DNA of 64,000 bases, taken from the NCBI GenBank assembly GCA_016192135.1, contig JACPUR010000041.1, forward strand, positions 186,001 through 250,000. Direction: 5' to 3'. How positions within the stretch are numbered: the stretch's first letter is position 1; each line of letters begins with the position of its first letter. This DNA is from Candidatus Tectomicrobia bacterium. GTDB lineage: Bacteria; UBA8248. Position numbers and translations under genes: made by a program. Of this stretch, positions 1-8,368 are shown in pieces. A model generated the notes under the pieces. The model saw nothing but the letters and a program-made list of their open reading frames with translations. It was not told the origin of the DNA and ran no database searches.

Positions 1-155
1 CCCGGCGGCCCGGCCGGCTGAAGGCCACCGTGAAGATCAATCTGCCCCGGGAGGCCCGCCAGTGGAAGAACGCGGCGGCCGACCCGACCTTCAACCGGGC
101 GCGGGACGAGATTCTCGCAATGGTCCGCGAGGAGGTGCGCGATGGCGACGGCTAG
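1..155 (+). CDS. ABC transporter ATP-binding protein, C-terminal fragment
   Basis: Only the last 50 or so codons are inside the window; the frame runs from base 3 to the TAG at 153-155. The tail contains KINLPREARQW and ends REEVRDGDG, which resembles the C-termini of NitT/TauT/SsuB-type ATPases. No Walker or signature motif is visible because these lie beyond the left edge, so the assignment rests mainly on context. Its stop lies 14 bases inside the first permease gene, showing tight translational coupling. The presumed role is powering the importer formed with the next two genes. Confidence 0.6.
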   Translation, partial: RRPGRLKATVKINLPREARQWKNAAADPTFNRARDEILAMVREEVRDGDG

Positions 156-981
156 CGCCCCGGCCGCCTCCTCCCGCCAGGGGCCGAGGACGCTCCGCTT
201 CCCCCGCCTCCACCGCTTTTTACACAAGGGAGGCCTTGAGCTGGCCTGCGTCCTGCTGGGGGGGCTGGCCCTGTGGGCCCTGGTTTCCCACGTCATCCCC
301 CGCCCCGATCGCTACCTCCCCTCCCCCGGGACGGTGGTCTACTCCTCCTTCGATATGCTGTGGAAGGGGCTGTTGCCTGAGTTCATCTGGAACACCATCT
401 GGCGCCTCCTCATCGGAAGCGGCTTGGGCATCCTGGTCGGCATTCCGTTCGGCATCCTCCTGGGCCTGAACCGCATGGTGTCGGACATGTTCTACCCCAT
501 CCTGAACTTCTTCCAATCCATCGCGGGCATCGCGCTCCTCCCCGTCGTGATGATCTGGTGGGGGAGCAGCGAGCAGACCGTCATTTTCGTCATCCTCTAC
601 ACCTGCCTCTTCCCCATCGCGTTCAACGTCCTGGTCGGGGTGCGAAGCATCCCGCGCATCTATGTGAACGCCTTGCGCACCCTGGGAGCCTCCCGGCTGC
701 GCATCGTCCGGGACGTCATCCTTCCTGGGGCGCTGCCGTCCATCGCGACGGGGCTCCGCCTCGGCATCGGCTTCGCTTGGCGGGCGGTGATCGCGGGCGA
801 GATGCTGGCGGGACAGCAGGGGCTCGGCTGGATGATCTTCACGGCCCAGCAGGTGGACCTGACCGCGCAGGTCATCCTGGGGATGGCCATGATTGGCGTC
901 CTGTGGATCGTGCTGGATCGTTACCTCCTCCGCCCCCTGGAGGTGGACACCATCCAGCGCTGGGGGCTCGTGCAGCGATGA
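142..981 (+). CDS. ABC transporter permease, NitT/TauT (SsuC/TauC-like) type
   Basis: This 279-residue inner-membrane protein has about six hydrophobic segments and one BPD_transp_1 domain. The cytoplasmic coupling loop that contacts the ATPase is visible around residues 170-200: TLGASRLRIVRDVILPGALP, with the conserved glycine and the LP pair. Members of this family import taurine, alkanesulfonates, nitrate, cyanate, pyrimidine precursors or similar small molecules; the substrate cannot be read here. The ATG is preceded by GGAGGT at good spacing. It overlaps the ATPase gene by 14 bases and the second permease by 4 bases (ATGA), so the three are one operon. Confidence 0.88.
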   Translation: MATASAPAASSRQGPRTLRFPRLHRFLHKGGLELACVLLGGLALWALVSHVIPRPDRYLPSPGTVVYSSFDMLWKGLLPEFIWNTIWRLLIGSGLGILVGIPFGILLGLNRMVSDMFYPILNFFQSIAGIALLPVVMIWWGSSEQTVIFVILYTCLFPIAFNVLVGVRSIPRIYVNALRTLGASRLRIVRDVILPGALPSIATGLRLGIGFAWRAVIAGEMLAGQQGLGWMIFTAQQVDLTAQVILGMAMIGVLWIVLDRYLLRPLEVDTIQRWGLVQR

Positions 982-1838
982 ATGCAGCCGCATCCGCACT
1001 CGCGCTGGAGAGAGTGGGCCTCGACCGGAGGCGCCTGCGCAGGATTGGCCTGGGCGCCATTCCGTTCTTCCTGCTCTTGAGCCTGTGGCAGCTCAATACC
1101 TACATGGGATGGCTGAAACCCATCTACATCCCTCCCCTCGGATCCGTGGTGAGCGCCATCTTCACCCTCCAGGAAGGATGCCCCGGCCTCTGGGCTGTCC
1201 TCACGATGAATGAGAGCTGTCTTTTCACGAGCCACGTCCTCTCCAGCATGGGCCGGGTGGGGCTGGGCCTGGCGGTAGGGGTGCCTCTCGGGATCGGCCT
1301 GGGCCTGCTGGCGGGAATGAGCCGCCGCCTTGGCAATGCGATGGAACCTCTGGGCGTCTTCGCCAACGCCATCTCCGGCATCGCCTGGGTGCCCCTCGCC
1401 ATCGTCTGGTTCGGCGTCGGCTGGATGACCACGCTTTTCATCCTCCTGAACACTGTGTTCTGGCTGGTCTTCTTCAATACGCTGCTCGGGGTGCGGGGCG
1501 TCCCGCGCACCTTCGAGAACAGCGTCCTCACCCTGGGGGGTGGCCGCCGCCACGTCATCTTCCAGGTCTACCTTCCGGGCGCCCTGCCCAGCATCGTGAC
1601 GGGCGTGCGCATGAGCATGGGATTTGGCTGGCGGGCCCTCATCGCCGCCGAGATGATCGGCGGCAACAAGGGGCTGGGCTTCATGATCTTCGTGTCGGCG
1701 GGGGAATATAAGGTGGAGGAGGTCTTCCTTGGCGTCCTTTTCATCGGGATCATCTGGATGATCACCGACAGGACCATTCTGGTGCCGCTAGAGAAATGGA
1801 CGATCGAGAGGTGGGGCCTGGTTTGGAGGCCGTCGTGA
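978..1838 (+). CDS. Second ABC transporter permease, NitT/TauT type
   Basis: This 286-residue membrane protein is a paralogue of the preceding permease. Its coupling loop reads TLGGGRRHVIFQVYLPGALP, and it has about six hydrophobic segments. The open frame extends far upstream, but the ATG at 978 forms a 4-base ATGA overlap with the first permease and is the natural start. Two different permeases suggest a heterodimeric channel, whereas SsuC/TauC systems usually use one; paired permeases do occur in this family. No periplasmic binding protein gene is visible, so it probably lies left of the window. Between the first hydrophobic stretch and the core there is an insert of about 30 residues (QEGCPGLWAVLTMNESC). 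Confidence 0.87.
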   Translation: MNAAASALALERVGLDRRRLRRIGLGAIPFFLLLSLWQLNTYMGWLKPIYIPPLGSVVSAIFTLQEGCPGLWAVLTMNESCLFTSHVLSSMGRVGLGLAVGVPLGIGLGLLAGMSRRLGNAMEPLGVFANAISGIAWVPLAIVWFGVGWMTTLFILLNTVFWLVFFNTLLGVRGVPRTFENSVLTLGGGRRHVIFQVYLPGALPSIVTGVRMSMGFGWRALIAAEMIGGNKGLGFMIFVSAGEYKVEEVFLGVLFIGIIWMITDRTILVPLEKWTIERWGLVWRPS

Positions 1839-2203
1839 CCGGAGCAGTGGCGGGAGGGGCGAGCCTGAGCGGGCTGCGGCGGCATCCCACGGTCCGCTTC
1901 CTGTTCGTGTGCCTCGTGATTATCGCTCTCTACGTGGGCTACGGTTACGCCACCGCCTCGGGGCGCCTGACCTCCCGCCTCGGCGAGCGCCTCGCCCGCA
2001 ACCCGGCCACCCTGGACATCCTGGTCACCACCCCTTTTCCTCCCGAGGAGTTCCACATCCGCATCTATCAGAAGATCGGCAACATGCGGGGCGTCGAGGG
2101 CAACAGCGCCAAGCTCTACACCGTGAGCGCGTCGAACGTGCGCTACCTCTCCCGCTATTACTGGGTGCAGCGCTTGGACCTCATCCCCGAAGAGAAGCCG
2201 TAA
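1835..2203 (+). CDS. Small single-pass membrane protein of unknown function
   Basis: I do not recognise a family. The frame is open from 1796, but GTG at 1835 makes a GTGA overlap with the permease stop and is the likelier start, giving 122 residues. One transmembrane segment (VRFLFVCLVIIALYVGYGY) lies near residue 20. It is followed by a soluble part of about 80 residues with the stretch PEEFHIRIYQKIGNMRGVEG and a tyrosine-rich end (YLSRYYWVQRLDLIPEEKP). The topology suggests an anchored periplasmic domain. Its coupling to the importer genes suggests an accessory role in uptake, but this is inference only. Confidence 0.55.
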   Translation: MTGAVAGGASLSGLRRHPTVRFLFVCLVIIALYVGYGYATASGRLTSRLGERLARNPATLDILVTTPFPPEEFHIRIYQKIGNMRGVEGNSAKLYTVSASNVRYLSRYYWVQRLDLIPEEKP

Positions 2204-2342
2204 GTCCTTCTTCGATCATCCCGGGCCGCCCGGCCCGTTCCCGGCCGCGAGCGTACCCGCCGGCCGGGGAGACAAAAGTCCGCCCCTGGCCTAGGATGAT
2301 TCCGCCCTCCCCCCGGCACGAGTCTCCTCCGGAGGATTGGAC

Positions 2343-3104
2343 ATGAACCGGTTTGAGGGCCGCACCGTCATTGTCACGGGGGCCGGGGACGGCATCGGCC
2401 GCGCGACGTGCCTTCGTCTGGCCTCCGAGGGCGCTCGCGTCGTCTGCATGGACATCTCCGCCAGCCGGGAGGAGACGGCAAGCCTGGCCACCGGGAAAGG
2501 CGCCGTGTCGGGCGGGCGCGGCGCGGCGGCCCACCTCGACGTGACCGACCCGGAGGGGGTGAAACGGGCCATGCGGGAAGCCATCGCGGCCTTCGGTCCC
2601 GTCGACGGGCTCGTCAACTGTGTGGGTGGCGGGCTCCCGCTCAAGGCCCTGGAGATCGACGAAGCCGCCTTCGAGCGGATGTTCGACCTCAACGTGAAGA
2701 GCGTCTACCGGTGCTGCTGGGCTCTCCTGCCCCACATGATGGAGAGGCGCTCGGGCCGCATCGTGAACTTCTCCTCCGTGGCCGGCCGGTCGGCCAGCGT
2801 CCTCCAGGGTCCGCACTACAGTAGCTCGAAAGCGGCCGTCATCGGCCTCACCCGCCACCTGGCCCGGGAGTTCGGGCCCCACAACATCAACGTGAACGCG
2901 GTGGCGCCCGGCGTCATCCTCTCCCCGCGCATCGCGGCCCAGATGAGCACGGATCAGAGGCAGCGCGCCGAGGCCGCCACGCCGCTGAGGCGGCTGGGCG
3001 TCCCCGACGACGTGGCGGGCGTGGTCGCCTTCCTGCTCTCGGACGACGCGCGGCACGTGACGGGGGTGACGATCGACGTGAACGGAGGTTTTTTCCTGGG
3101 ATAA
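2343..3104 (+). CDS. SDR-family NAD(P)-dependent oxidoreductase
   Basis: This 253-residue protein is a classical short-chain dehydrogenase. The cofactor motif TGAGDGIG is near residue 12, and the catalytic serine (NFSSVAG) and YSSSK (Tyr/Lys pair) are near residues 137-158. The end, DVNGGFFLG, matches the classical SDR C-terminus. The usual NNAG is replaced by VNCVGGG. GGAGG ends 7 bases before the ATG at 2343, which favours this start over the in-frame TTG at 2337. It stands 139 bases after the importer operon, so it may have its own promoter. The substrate is unknown; the usual reaction is reversible oxidation of a hydroxyl or reduction of a keto group. Confidence 0.85.
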   Translation: MNRFEGRTVIVTGAGDGIGRATCLRLASEGARVVCMDISASREETASLATGKGAVSGGRGAAAHLDVTDPEGVKRAMREAIAAFGPVDGLVNCVGGGLPLKALEIDEAAFERMFDLNVKSVYRCCWALLPHMMERRSGRIVNFSSVAGRSASVLQGPHYSSSKAAVIGLTRHLAREFGPHNINVNAVAPGVILSPRIAAQMSTDQRQRAEAATPLRRLGVPDDVAGVVAFLLSDDARHVTGVTIDVNGGFFLG

Positions 3105-3119
3105 AGGCATTTGGCGCGC

Positions 3120-3147
3120 GGAGGGGAGGGCCAAAGCCCTCCCCTCC
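3120..3147. terminator. Bidirectional hairpin between convergent genes
   Basis: A perfect 12-bp inverted repeat (GGAGGGGAGGGC, loop CAAA, GCCCTCCCCTCC) sits between the convergent ends of the SDR gene (stop at 3104) and the TRAP permease gene (stop at 3170). There is no T-run on either side, so it is a strong hairpin but not a textbook intrinsic terminator. Confidence 0.55.
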
Positions 3148-3169
3148 CGCCGCACCGGCGAAATAGGCG

Positions 3170-5764
3170 CTACTTGGGGAGTTGCGCCGGGATCGGAGCC
3201 TTCTCCAGGAGCTTCCCGCTCTTGAAGTGGAAGAAGATGCCGACCCCCATCATGACGGCGCCGATCACGTTCAGGCCCAGGTGATGGACGTAGAGCAGCA
3301 CGCCCGCCGCCATGAAGTTGACGCGCTCCGTCCAGGACAGGTTCCGCCGCAGGAATCCCTCGAGCCCCGCCGAGAAGCTGTAGAGGCCCATGAAGCCCGT
3401 GATCCAAACCATGGCCACTTCGGCCCAGGACGAACCCGGGTCCATCAGAAGCGGCGAATAGGCCATCAAGAAGGGCACGGCATAAAGCGGATAGGCCATG
3501 CGCAGGGAGGAGAACCCGGTCCGCATGGGATCCGCGCCCGCGATCCCCGCCGCCACGAAGGCTCCCAGGGCGAAGGGAGGCGTCAGCGAGGCGTACTGGC
3601 ATTGCCAGAGGACGATCAGGTGGGCGTTGAGCTCCGGCACGCCCAGCTTCACCAGGGCGGGGACCACCAGGATGGAGAGAAAGACGTAGGCCGCCGTGAT
3701 CGTCATCCCCATGCCCAGGATGTAACTCGCCACGCCGGACATGATGATGACCATCGGCAGCTCGGTGCCTTGCCAGCCGAACCAGTCCACGAGCAGGCTG
3801 GAGTAGCCCAGGACCACCGACGAGAACTTAAGCGCCAAGCCGGGGAGGGAAACCCCCGCCAGAATCAAGCCCATGACACCCGCCGTCACGCCGATGGTGA
3901 GCGAATTGATCGCCGCGCTCTCGAGGCCCGCCATTACCTTGGGGGACGCGAAGAGGAACATGGCGGCCAGCGACCAGAACAGGACGTGACCGAAGGGCAA
4001 TTGAAGCGCCATCAAAACCACGAACAAGGCGGCCGCGATCCAGATCATCCAGTTCTCGCGAAGGATGCCCCACTGAGCGCCCACCCCTGCCGCGAACACC
4101 TTTTCCCTGGCCGCCTGGCCTTCCTCCTTGGTCCCCCCCGAGCGGATCGTGGAGAGCGAAGCCTGATCGGCCCGGACCTCCATCCAGTCATGGTCCGTCC
4201 CCCAATCGGGACGGCCCAGCCAGCGTGCGATTGCCGGGGGAAGGGCGACAAGGCGCGTGTCCTTCCGGAAGAAGCTCAGGAATATCGCCGTGCAGATGGC
4301 CCACAGCGCGGCGTCGAAGGGGGAGCGGCCGATCACGAGGCGGAAGATGAGGACGGGGATGGGGATGAGAAGGTAGCCCTCCTTCTTCATCAGCTCCCAC
4401 AGGTTGGGGATGTCCTTCTCCGCCATGCCGAAAATCCCCAACTTGCCGGATTGGTTATGGACCGAACTGTAGACGGCGTAGTAGTACATCAGCGCCGGGA
4501 CGAACGAGATGAGGGCGATGTAGTTGTAGGAAGTCTCCGTGAAGGCCGCGACAAGGAAGGCCGCCGAGCCCATGACGGGGGGCATCAGCTGCCCCCCCAG
4601 GGAGGCCACGGCCTCGACCGCGCCGGCGTAGTGGGCGGGGAAGCCGATCCGCTTCATCAGGGGGATGGTGAACGTCCCCGTGATGACGATGTTGGCCGCC
4701 CCGCTCCCGACCACGGTCCCCACCAAGCCGCTCGACACGACGGCCGCCTTCGCGGGCCCGCCCCGGAGCCGTCCCACCAGGGAAAAGGCGAGGTTGACGA
4801 AGACGTCCCCCACCTTCGTCATCTCCAAGATCACTCCGAAGAGGATGAACAGGAAGACGTAGCTCGCGTAGACGTTGGCGATGACGCCGAAGATGCCGTC
4901 GTTGCTGTAGGTGAAGGTCACGACCTCGTTGTAGGAGAAGCCCTTGTGCATGATCCGCTCGGGAAAGTAGTTCCCATACATGTCGTACAGGAAAAACATG
5001 ATCCCCAGGATCGGCAGGATCCACCCGAGTATCCGGCGGCACATCTCGATCGAGACCAGGACGGCCAGCGTGCCCATCACCACGTCGGGCCACTGGATGC
5101 TGCCCGCCCGATCGCCCCGGTCCCCGAAATTGACGATGTACTCTATCGTGAACACGAGCGTGACGATGCAGAGCGCGAGATCCACGTTCGAGGGGCGGTC
5201 CCGGGGGGAATTCTTGCGGGCCGGATAATAGACAAAGGCCAGGATGGCGGTGAAGAAGACGTATATGGGCAGGTAAAAATGAAACGCGTAGAACTTGACC
5301 ACGGGGAAGTGAACCGAGTCCCAGAGGAACGACATGGCCCGGATCGCGGAGGCCGGGAGCACGAGGCCAAGAGCCATTCCCAGGGGTTCCGCGAAACCGA
5401 GCAGGAAGTCCACCGGGGCGTCGTTCGCGGCCCCGTACAGGAAGTAGATGCCGAACATGAGGGCGCTGACGTAGATGGTGGCCCTCGGGAACAGGCAAAG
5501 GGCGCTGGCCACCAGGAACCCGCCCAGCCCCACCACGGGCCCGAGGAGGGGGAAAGTCACCTCCTGCCAAGCCCAGACATCGTCCGCCGGCAGGAAGAGG
5601 TTGAACGTCCCGCCGGCGAGGAGCGTCACGTACAGCAGGAGAAGAAAAGTCGCCGCGCCCCAGACCGGAAGGCTCTCCCGCTGGAGTCCCCGCGCCAGCT
5701 GGCGCCGGCCGAGGCTCTCGGGAGAGAAGATGACGAGCAGCCACTTCCACATCATGTCGCGCAC
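3170..5764 (-). CDS. TRAP transporter permease, fused small and large subunits (TAXI type)
   Basis: This 864-residue integral membrane protein imports a carboxylate-type solute using an ion gradient, working with a periplasmic TAXI binding protein. The N-terminal part (about residues 25-270) carries the four-helix DctQ-like region and extra helices. The rest is the DctM-like ion transporter with glycine-rich helices such as GSGAANIVITGTFTIPLM and SGVASYILGMGMTITAAYVF. Fusion of the two subunits is usual for TAXI systems. A cytoplasmic stretch around residues 510-560 contains DWMEVRADQASLSTIRSGG. GTG at 5764 is preferred over ATG at 5755 because AGGAGAGG precedes it at 5 bases. It is last in the uptake unit, behind its binding protein gene. 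Confidence 0.92.
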   Translation of the reverse strand: MRDMMWKWLLVIFSPESLGRRQLARGLQRESLPVWGAATFLLLLYVTLLAGGTFNLFLPADDVWAWQEVTFPLLGPVVGLGGFLVASALCLFPRATIYVSALMFGIYFLYGAANDAPVDFLLGFAEPLGMALGLVLPASAIRAMSFLWDSVHFPVVKFYAFHFYLPIYVFFTAILAFVYYPARKNSPRDRPSNVDLALCIVTLVFTIEYIVNFGDRGDRAGSIQWPDVVMGTLAVLVSIEMCRRILGWILPILGIMFFLYDMYGNYFPERIMHKGFSYNEVVTFTYSNDGIFGVIANVYASYVFLFILFGVILEMTKVGDVFVNLAFSLVGRLRGGPAKAAVVSSGLVGTVVGSGAANIVITGTFTIPLMKRIGFPAHYAGAVEAVASLGGQLMPPVMGSAAFLVAAFTETSYNYIALISFVPALMYYYAVYSSVHNQSGKLGIFGMAEKDIPNLWELMKKEGYLLIPIPVLIFRLVIGRSPFDAALWAICTAIFLSFFRKDTRLVALPPAIARWLGRPDWGTDHDWMEVRADQASLSTIRSGGTKEEGQAAREKVFAAGVGAQWGILRENWMIWIAAALFVVLMALQLPFGHVLFWSLAAMFLFASPKVMAGLESAAINSLTIGVTAGVMGLILAGVSLPGLALKFSSVVLGYSSLLVDWFGWQGTELPMVIIMSGVASYILGMGMTITAAYVFLSILVVPALVKLGVPELNAHLIVLWQCQYASLTPPFALGAFVAAGIAGADPMRTGFSSLRMAYPLYAVPFLMAYSPLLMDPGSSWAEVAMVWITGFMGLYSFSAGLEGFLRRNLSWTERVNFMAAGVLLYVHHLGLNVIGAVMMGVGIFFHFKSGKLLEKAPIPAQLPK

Positions 5765-5898
5765 GGGTTCCTCTCCTGCGGATGGGGCACCCCTTCTTGC
5801 GGCGCCATCAAGAAGCGGCGCTCCGGAGCCCGGCGAACCGGGCTCCGGAGCGCACGCTAGGGCTGCCGGGCCTTCTCGTCCGGCCCTTCAAATTCGCG

Positions 5899-6897
5899 CT
5901 AGTTCACGTTGAAATTCTTTTCCTTCCAATAGCGCGCGGCTCCCGGGTGAAGCTTCAGGCCGAAGGCCTTCATGTTGGCGAGGAACCTGTCGTTCTTGGC
6001 GTTGTCCAGCGCCTCCCGGAGCGGCTTGTACGCGTTCACGATGAAGTCGCGGTTCTTGGGGTCATAGAAATGCCTCGTCACCTCGTAGACGACCTCCGCG
6101 GGCACCTTGTCGTGCGCCGTCAAGAAGACGCCATAGGCCACCGTGGCGATCTTCTTCTTCTCCATGCCCTGATACACGCTTACGTCCACGGTGTCCTTGT
6201 AGTACCCCTTGCTGATCGAGATGAACTTGTTGATGACCTTATCCGGCAGGTCGAGAATCCGGACTGGCCGGCTTTGGGCCGCCTGGAGAATCGAGGGACT
6301 GGGAAGCGGATTCGGGATTCCGAAGGCGTCCAGCTTGCCGTCCACCACGTAGGTCGCCGCGTCATCCCACTTCAGATAGTCCTTCCGTACGCTTCCCAAT
6401 ATCCCCAGCGTCTCCAGGATGACCTCGGTCATGTAGACGGTATTGCTGCCCTTGGGGCCCATGCTGACGCGTTTGCCCTTCAAATCCATGTAGGACTTGA
6501 TGGGGCCGTCAGCGAGCACCGCCATCTGGAACCAGGAACTCGTCATGGGGCCGACACCGCGGAGATTGGTGGCCTCCTTGTCCTTGGCGAAGGGGGCGAT
6601 CTTCCGCTGGATGGAATCGACGAAGACCCCGTTCGTCAGGGCGAACTCCACCCGGCTATTGGCAAGCATCCGGGTGTTCGCCACGAAACCGGCGGTTTCC
6701 TGGTTGGTCATCTTGACTGCCTTGCTCTCCTTGTTCACCACCTCGGCGATGGCGCCCGCCTGGCGGAACGCCCCCGCCCCCTTGCCCGCCCCCACGATTG
6801 TCGCCTGGGTCATGGCGGCCTGGGCGCCCGGCCCCAAGACCATTCCCGCCAGGAGCGCAATGGCGGCCATGCTTGCACAACGCCGTACGGTTCGCAT
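5899..6897 (-). CDS. TAXI-family TRAP transporter solute-binding protein (copy 1)
   Basis: This 332-residue periplasmic binding protein delivers substrate to the TRAP permease 134 bases downstream. A signal peptide is evident (MRTVRRCASMAAIALLAGMV, cleavage probably after GAQA). The mature protein has the family hallmarks GAGKGAGAFRQAGAIAEVV, NLRGVG, MGPKGSNTVYM and DAFGIPNP. The frame is open further upstream, but AGGAGAAGG sits directly before the ATG at 6897, giving a normal signal peptide and the same 332-residue length as copy 2. The two copies look about two-thirds or more identical, so this is a duplication; the ligand-contact regions differ around TSSWFQ and PLPSPSI. Confidence 0.92.
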   Translation of the reverse strand: MRTVRRCASMAAIALLAGMVLGPGAQAAMTQATIVGAGKGAGAFRQAGAIAEVVNKESKAVKMTNQETAGFVANTRMLANSRVEFALTNGVFVDSIQRKIAPFAKDKEATNLRGVGPMTSSWFQMAVLADGPIKSYMDLKGKRVSMGPKGSNTVYMTEVILETLGILGSVRKDYLKWDDAATYVVDGKLDAFGIPNPLPSPSILQAAQSRPVRILDLPDKVINKFISISKGYYKDTVDVSVYQGMEKKKIATVAYGVFLTAHDKVPAEVVYEVTRHFYDPKNRDFIVNAYKPLREALDNAKNDRFLANMKAFGLKLHPGAARYWKEKNFNVN

Positions 6898-7229
6898 TTT
6901 CCTTCTCCTTTTCATGTTTGGCCGAGGCACTGCAGAGACGATGTATTCTTGGAGCAAAACAAAGGAAAGCGCAGAAAGATATAAAATCACCCTCCTTTGG
7001 AGAAAACTGGAGGCTGACCTGCCGCTGATTAGGATGCGTGGCCGAAAGCACTCTATCGGAAGGTATGGGGGCAGATCAAGACGTAATTTCGCGGATTTTC
7101 ATAGGCTTATCGGGACATGCCGGGGGCGGCTGGCACCAGGAAAACGGAGACCTTCCAGTGGCCGGCGAGAAGAAAAAAGAAAAAAAGAGGGGCCGCCGGC
7201 CCTGGGCGGCGGCCCCCCGGTTTGTCCGT
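6898..7229. other. Intergenic stretch between the two TAXI genes
   Basis: About 330 bases without a convincing gene. It holds the terminator of the copy-2 gene (7189-7216) with its A-rich flank (7172-7188) and the leader and presumed promoter of copy 1. A weak sigma-70-like pair can be drawn on the minus strand (TTTTCT at 7001-7006, TATATC at 6978-6983, spacer 17). AAAGGAGG at about 6991-6998 abuts a GTG but gives no useful start. Confidence 0.5.
7189..7216 (-). terminator. Rho-independent terminator of TAXI copy 2
   Basis: A perfect 10-bp stem (GGGGCCGCCG with CGGCGGCCCC, 8-base loop) lies 13 bases past the stop of the copy-2 gene. On the minus strand it is followed by a T-rich tail (7172-7188). 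This isolates the copy-2 gene from the copy-1/permease unit downstream. Confidence 0.8.
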
Positions 7230-8228
7230 TTAGTTGACGTTGTAGTTGCGCTCTTTCCAGTACCTCTGGGCCCCTGGATGAAGCTTCAGGTCGAAGGACT
7301 TCATCACGCCGATGAACTTATCGTTCTGAGCGGCGTCGAGCCCGTCCCTGAGCGGCCGGTAAACGTTCAGGATGAAGTCGCGGTTCTTGGGAGCGTAGAA
7401 ATGCTTGGCTACATCGTACACGACATCGGCGGGCACCTTGTCGTGGGCGAGCATGTACACGCTGTAGGCGATCGTCCGGATCTTCTTCCCTTCCATGCCC
7501 CGGTAGACGCTCATGTCCGCTTCGGTCTTGTAGTAAGCCTTGCTGATATTCATGAAGGCGTCCAGCGCCTTCTCCGGGATATCGAGCATTCGGATGGGGC
7601 GGCTCTGGGCGGCCTGGAGAAGCGCGGGACCGGGGATCGGGTTTGGGATGCCGAAGGAGTCCAGCTTCCCATCCACCATGTAGGTCGCCGCGTCCTCCCA
7701 CTTCAGGTAGTCCTTCCGCAGGGAATCATAGATTCCCATCGTCTTGAAGACGATCTCCTGCATGTAGACGGTGTTGCTGCCCTTCGGGCCCATGCTGATG
7801 CGCTTGCCCTTCAAGTCCTCCACCGTCTTGATTCCGCTGTCCTGCAAAACGGCGATCTGGAGCCATGCCCCCGCCACCGGCCCGACGCCGCGCAGGTTCT
7901 TGGCCGCCTGGCGCTCCTTGTCGTAGGGATGCTGCTTGCGCTGGATGGCATCGACGAACACGCCGTTGGTCAGCGCGAATTCGACGCGGCCGTTGGCGAG
8001 CATCCGGGTGTTCGCCACGAAGCCGCCCGTCTCCTGGTTGGTCATGTTGACCGTCTTGCTCTCCTTGTTCACCGCCTCGGCGATGGCGCCCGCCTGGCGG
8101 AACGCCCCCGCCCCCTTCCCGGCGCCGACGATCGTGACTCGAGTGGCGGCATCCGCCCCCGTCCACGCGAACCCGAGAACGGCCGCCGCGAGCGCGGCCC
8201 TTTTCACCCACCCTCCCAAAGAACCCAT
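7230..8228 (-). CDS. TAXI-family TRAP transporter solute-binding protein (copy 2)
   Basis: A second 332-residue TAXI binding protein, closely related to copy 1 over its whole length. The signal peptide runs MGSLGGWVKRAALAAAVLGF to about GADA. Hallmarks are the same: GAGKGAGAFRQAGAIAEAV, NLRGVG, MGPKGSNTVYM, DSFGIPNP. GGAGGAGAGAAGG precedes the ATG at 8228. It lies between the amidase operon and copy 1, has its own promoter (8329-8357) and terminator (7189-7216), and no second permease is present. It therefore probably feeds the same TRAP permease with a different or overlapping ligand range. Confidence 0.9.
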   Translation of the reverse strand: MGSLGGWVKRAALAAAVLGFAWTGADAATRVTIVGAGKGAGAFRQAGAIAEAVNKESKTVNMTNQETGGFVANTRMLANGRVEFALTNGVFVDAIQRKQHPYDKERQAAKNLRGVGPVAGAWLQIAVLQDSGIKTVEDLKGKRISMGPKGSNTVYMQEIVFKTMGIYDSLRKDYLKWEDAATYMVDGKLDSFGIPNPIPGPALLQAAQSRPIRMLDIPEKALDAFMNISKAYYKTEADMSVYRGMEGKKIRTIAYSVYMLAHDKVPADVVYDVAKHFYAPKNRDFILNVYRPLRDGLDAAQNDKFIGVMKSFDLKLHPGAQRYWKERNYNVN

Positions 8229-8328
8229 TGCCTTCTCTCCTCCGGTTGAGTGCTGGCACGAACCGGCTTTCCGCACAAAGTCCGACAGGCCGAAACTGGA
8301 TCGAACCCGCACGTGAGTATGATGCCTG

Positions 8329-8357
8329 ACTATATCGGAGGCAGTCCACGCAGGCAA
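8329..8357 (-). promoter_or_regulatory. Sigma-70-type promoter for TAXI copy 2
   Basis: On the minus strand, TTGCCT (8352-8357) and TATAGT (8329-8334) are separated by 17 bases, about 100 bases before the copy-2 start. The match is 4/6 and 5/6 to the consensus hexamers. It sits just before the end of the amidase gene. Confidence 0.55.
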
Positions 8358-8368
8358 GGAACCGGCGT

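Noticed and set aside
3182-5860. An 892-codon plus-strand frame opposite the TRAP permease gene
   Set aside because: Its translation is highly charged and repetitive without motifs, and it mirrors a conserved membrane transporter gene.
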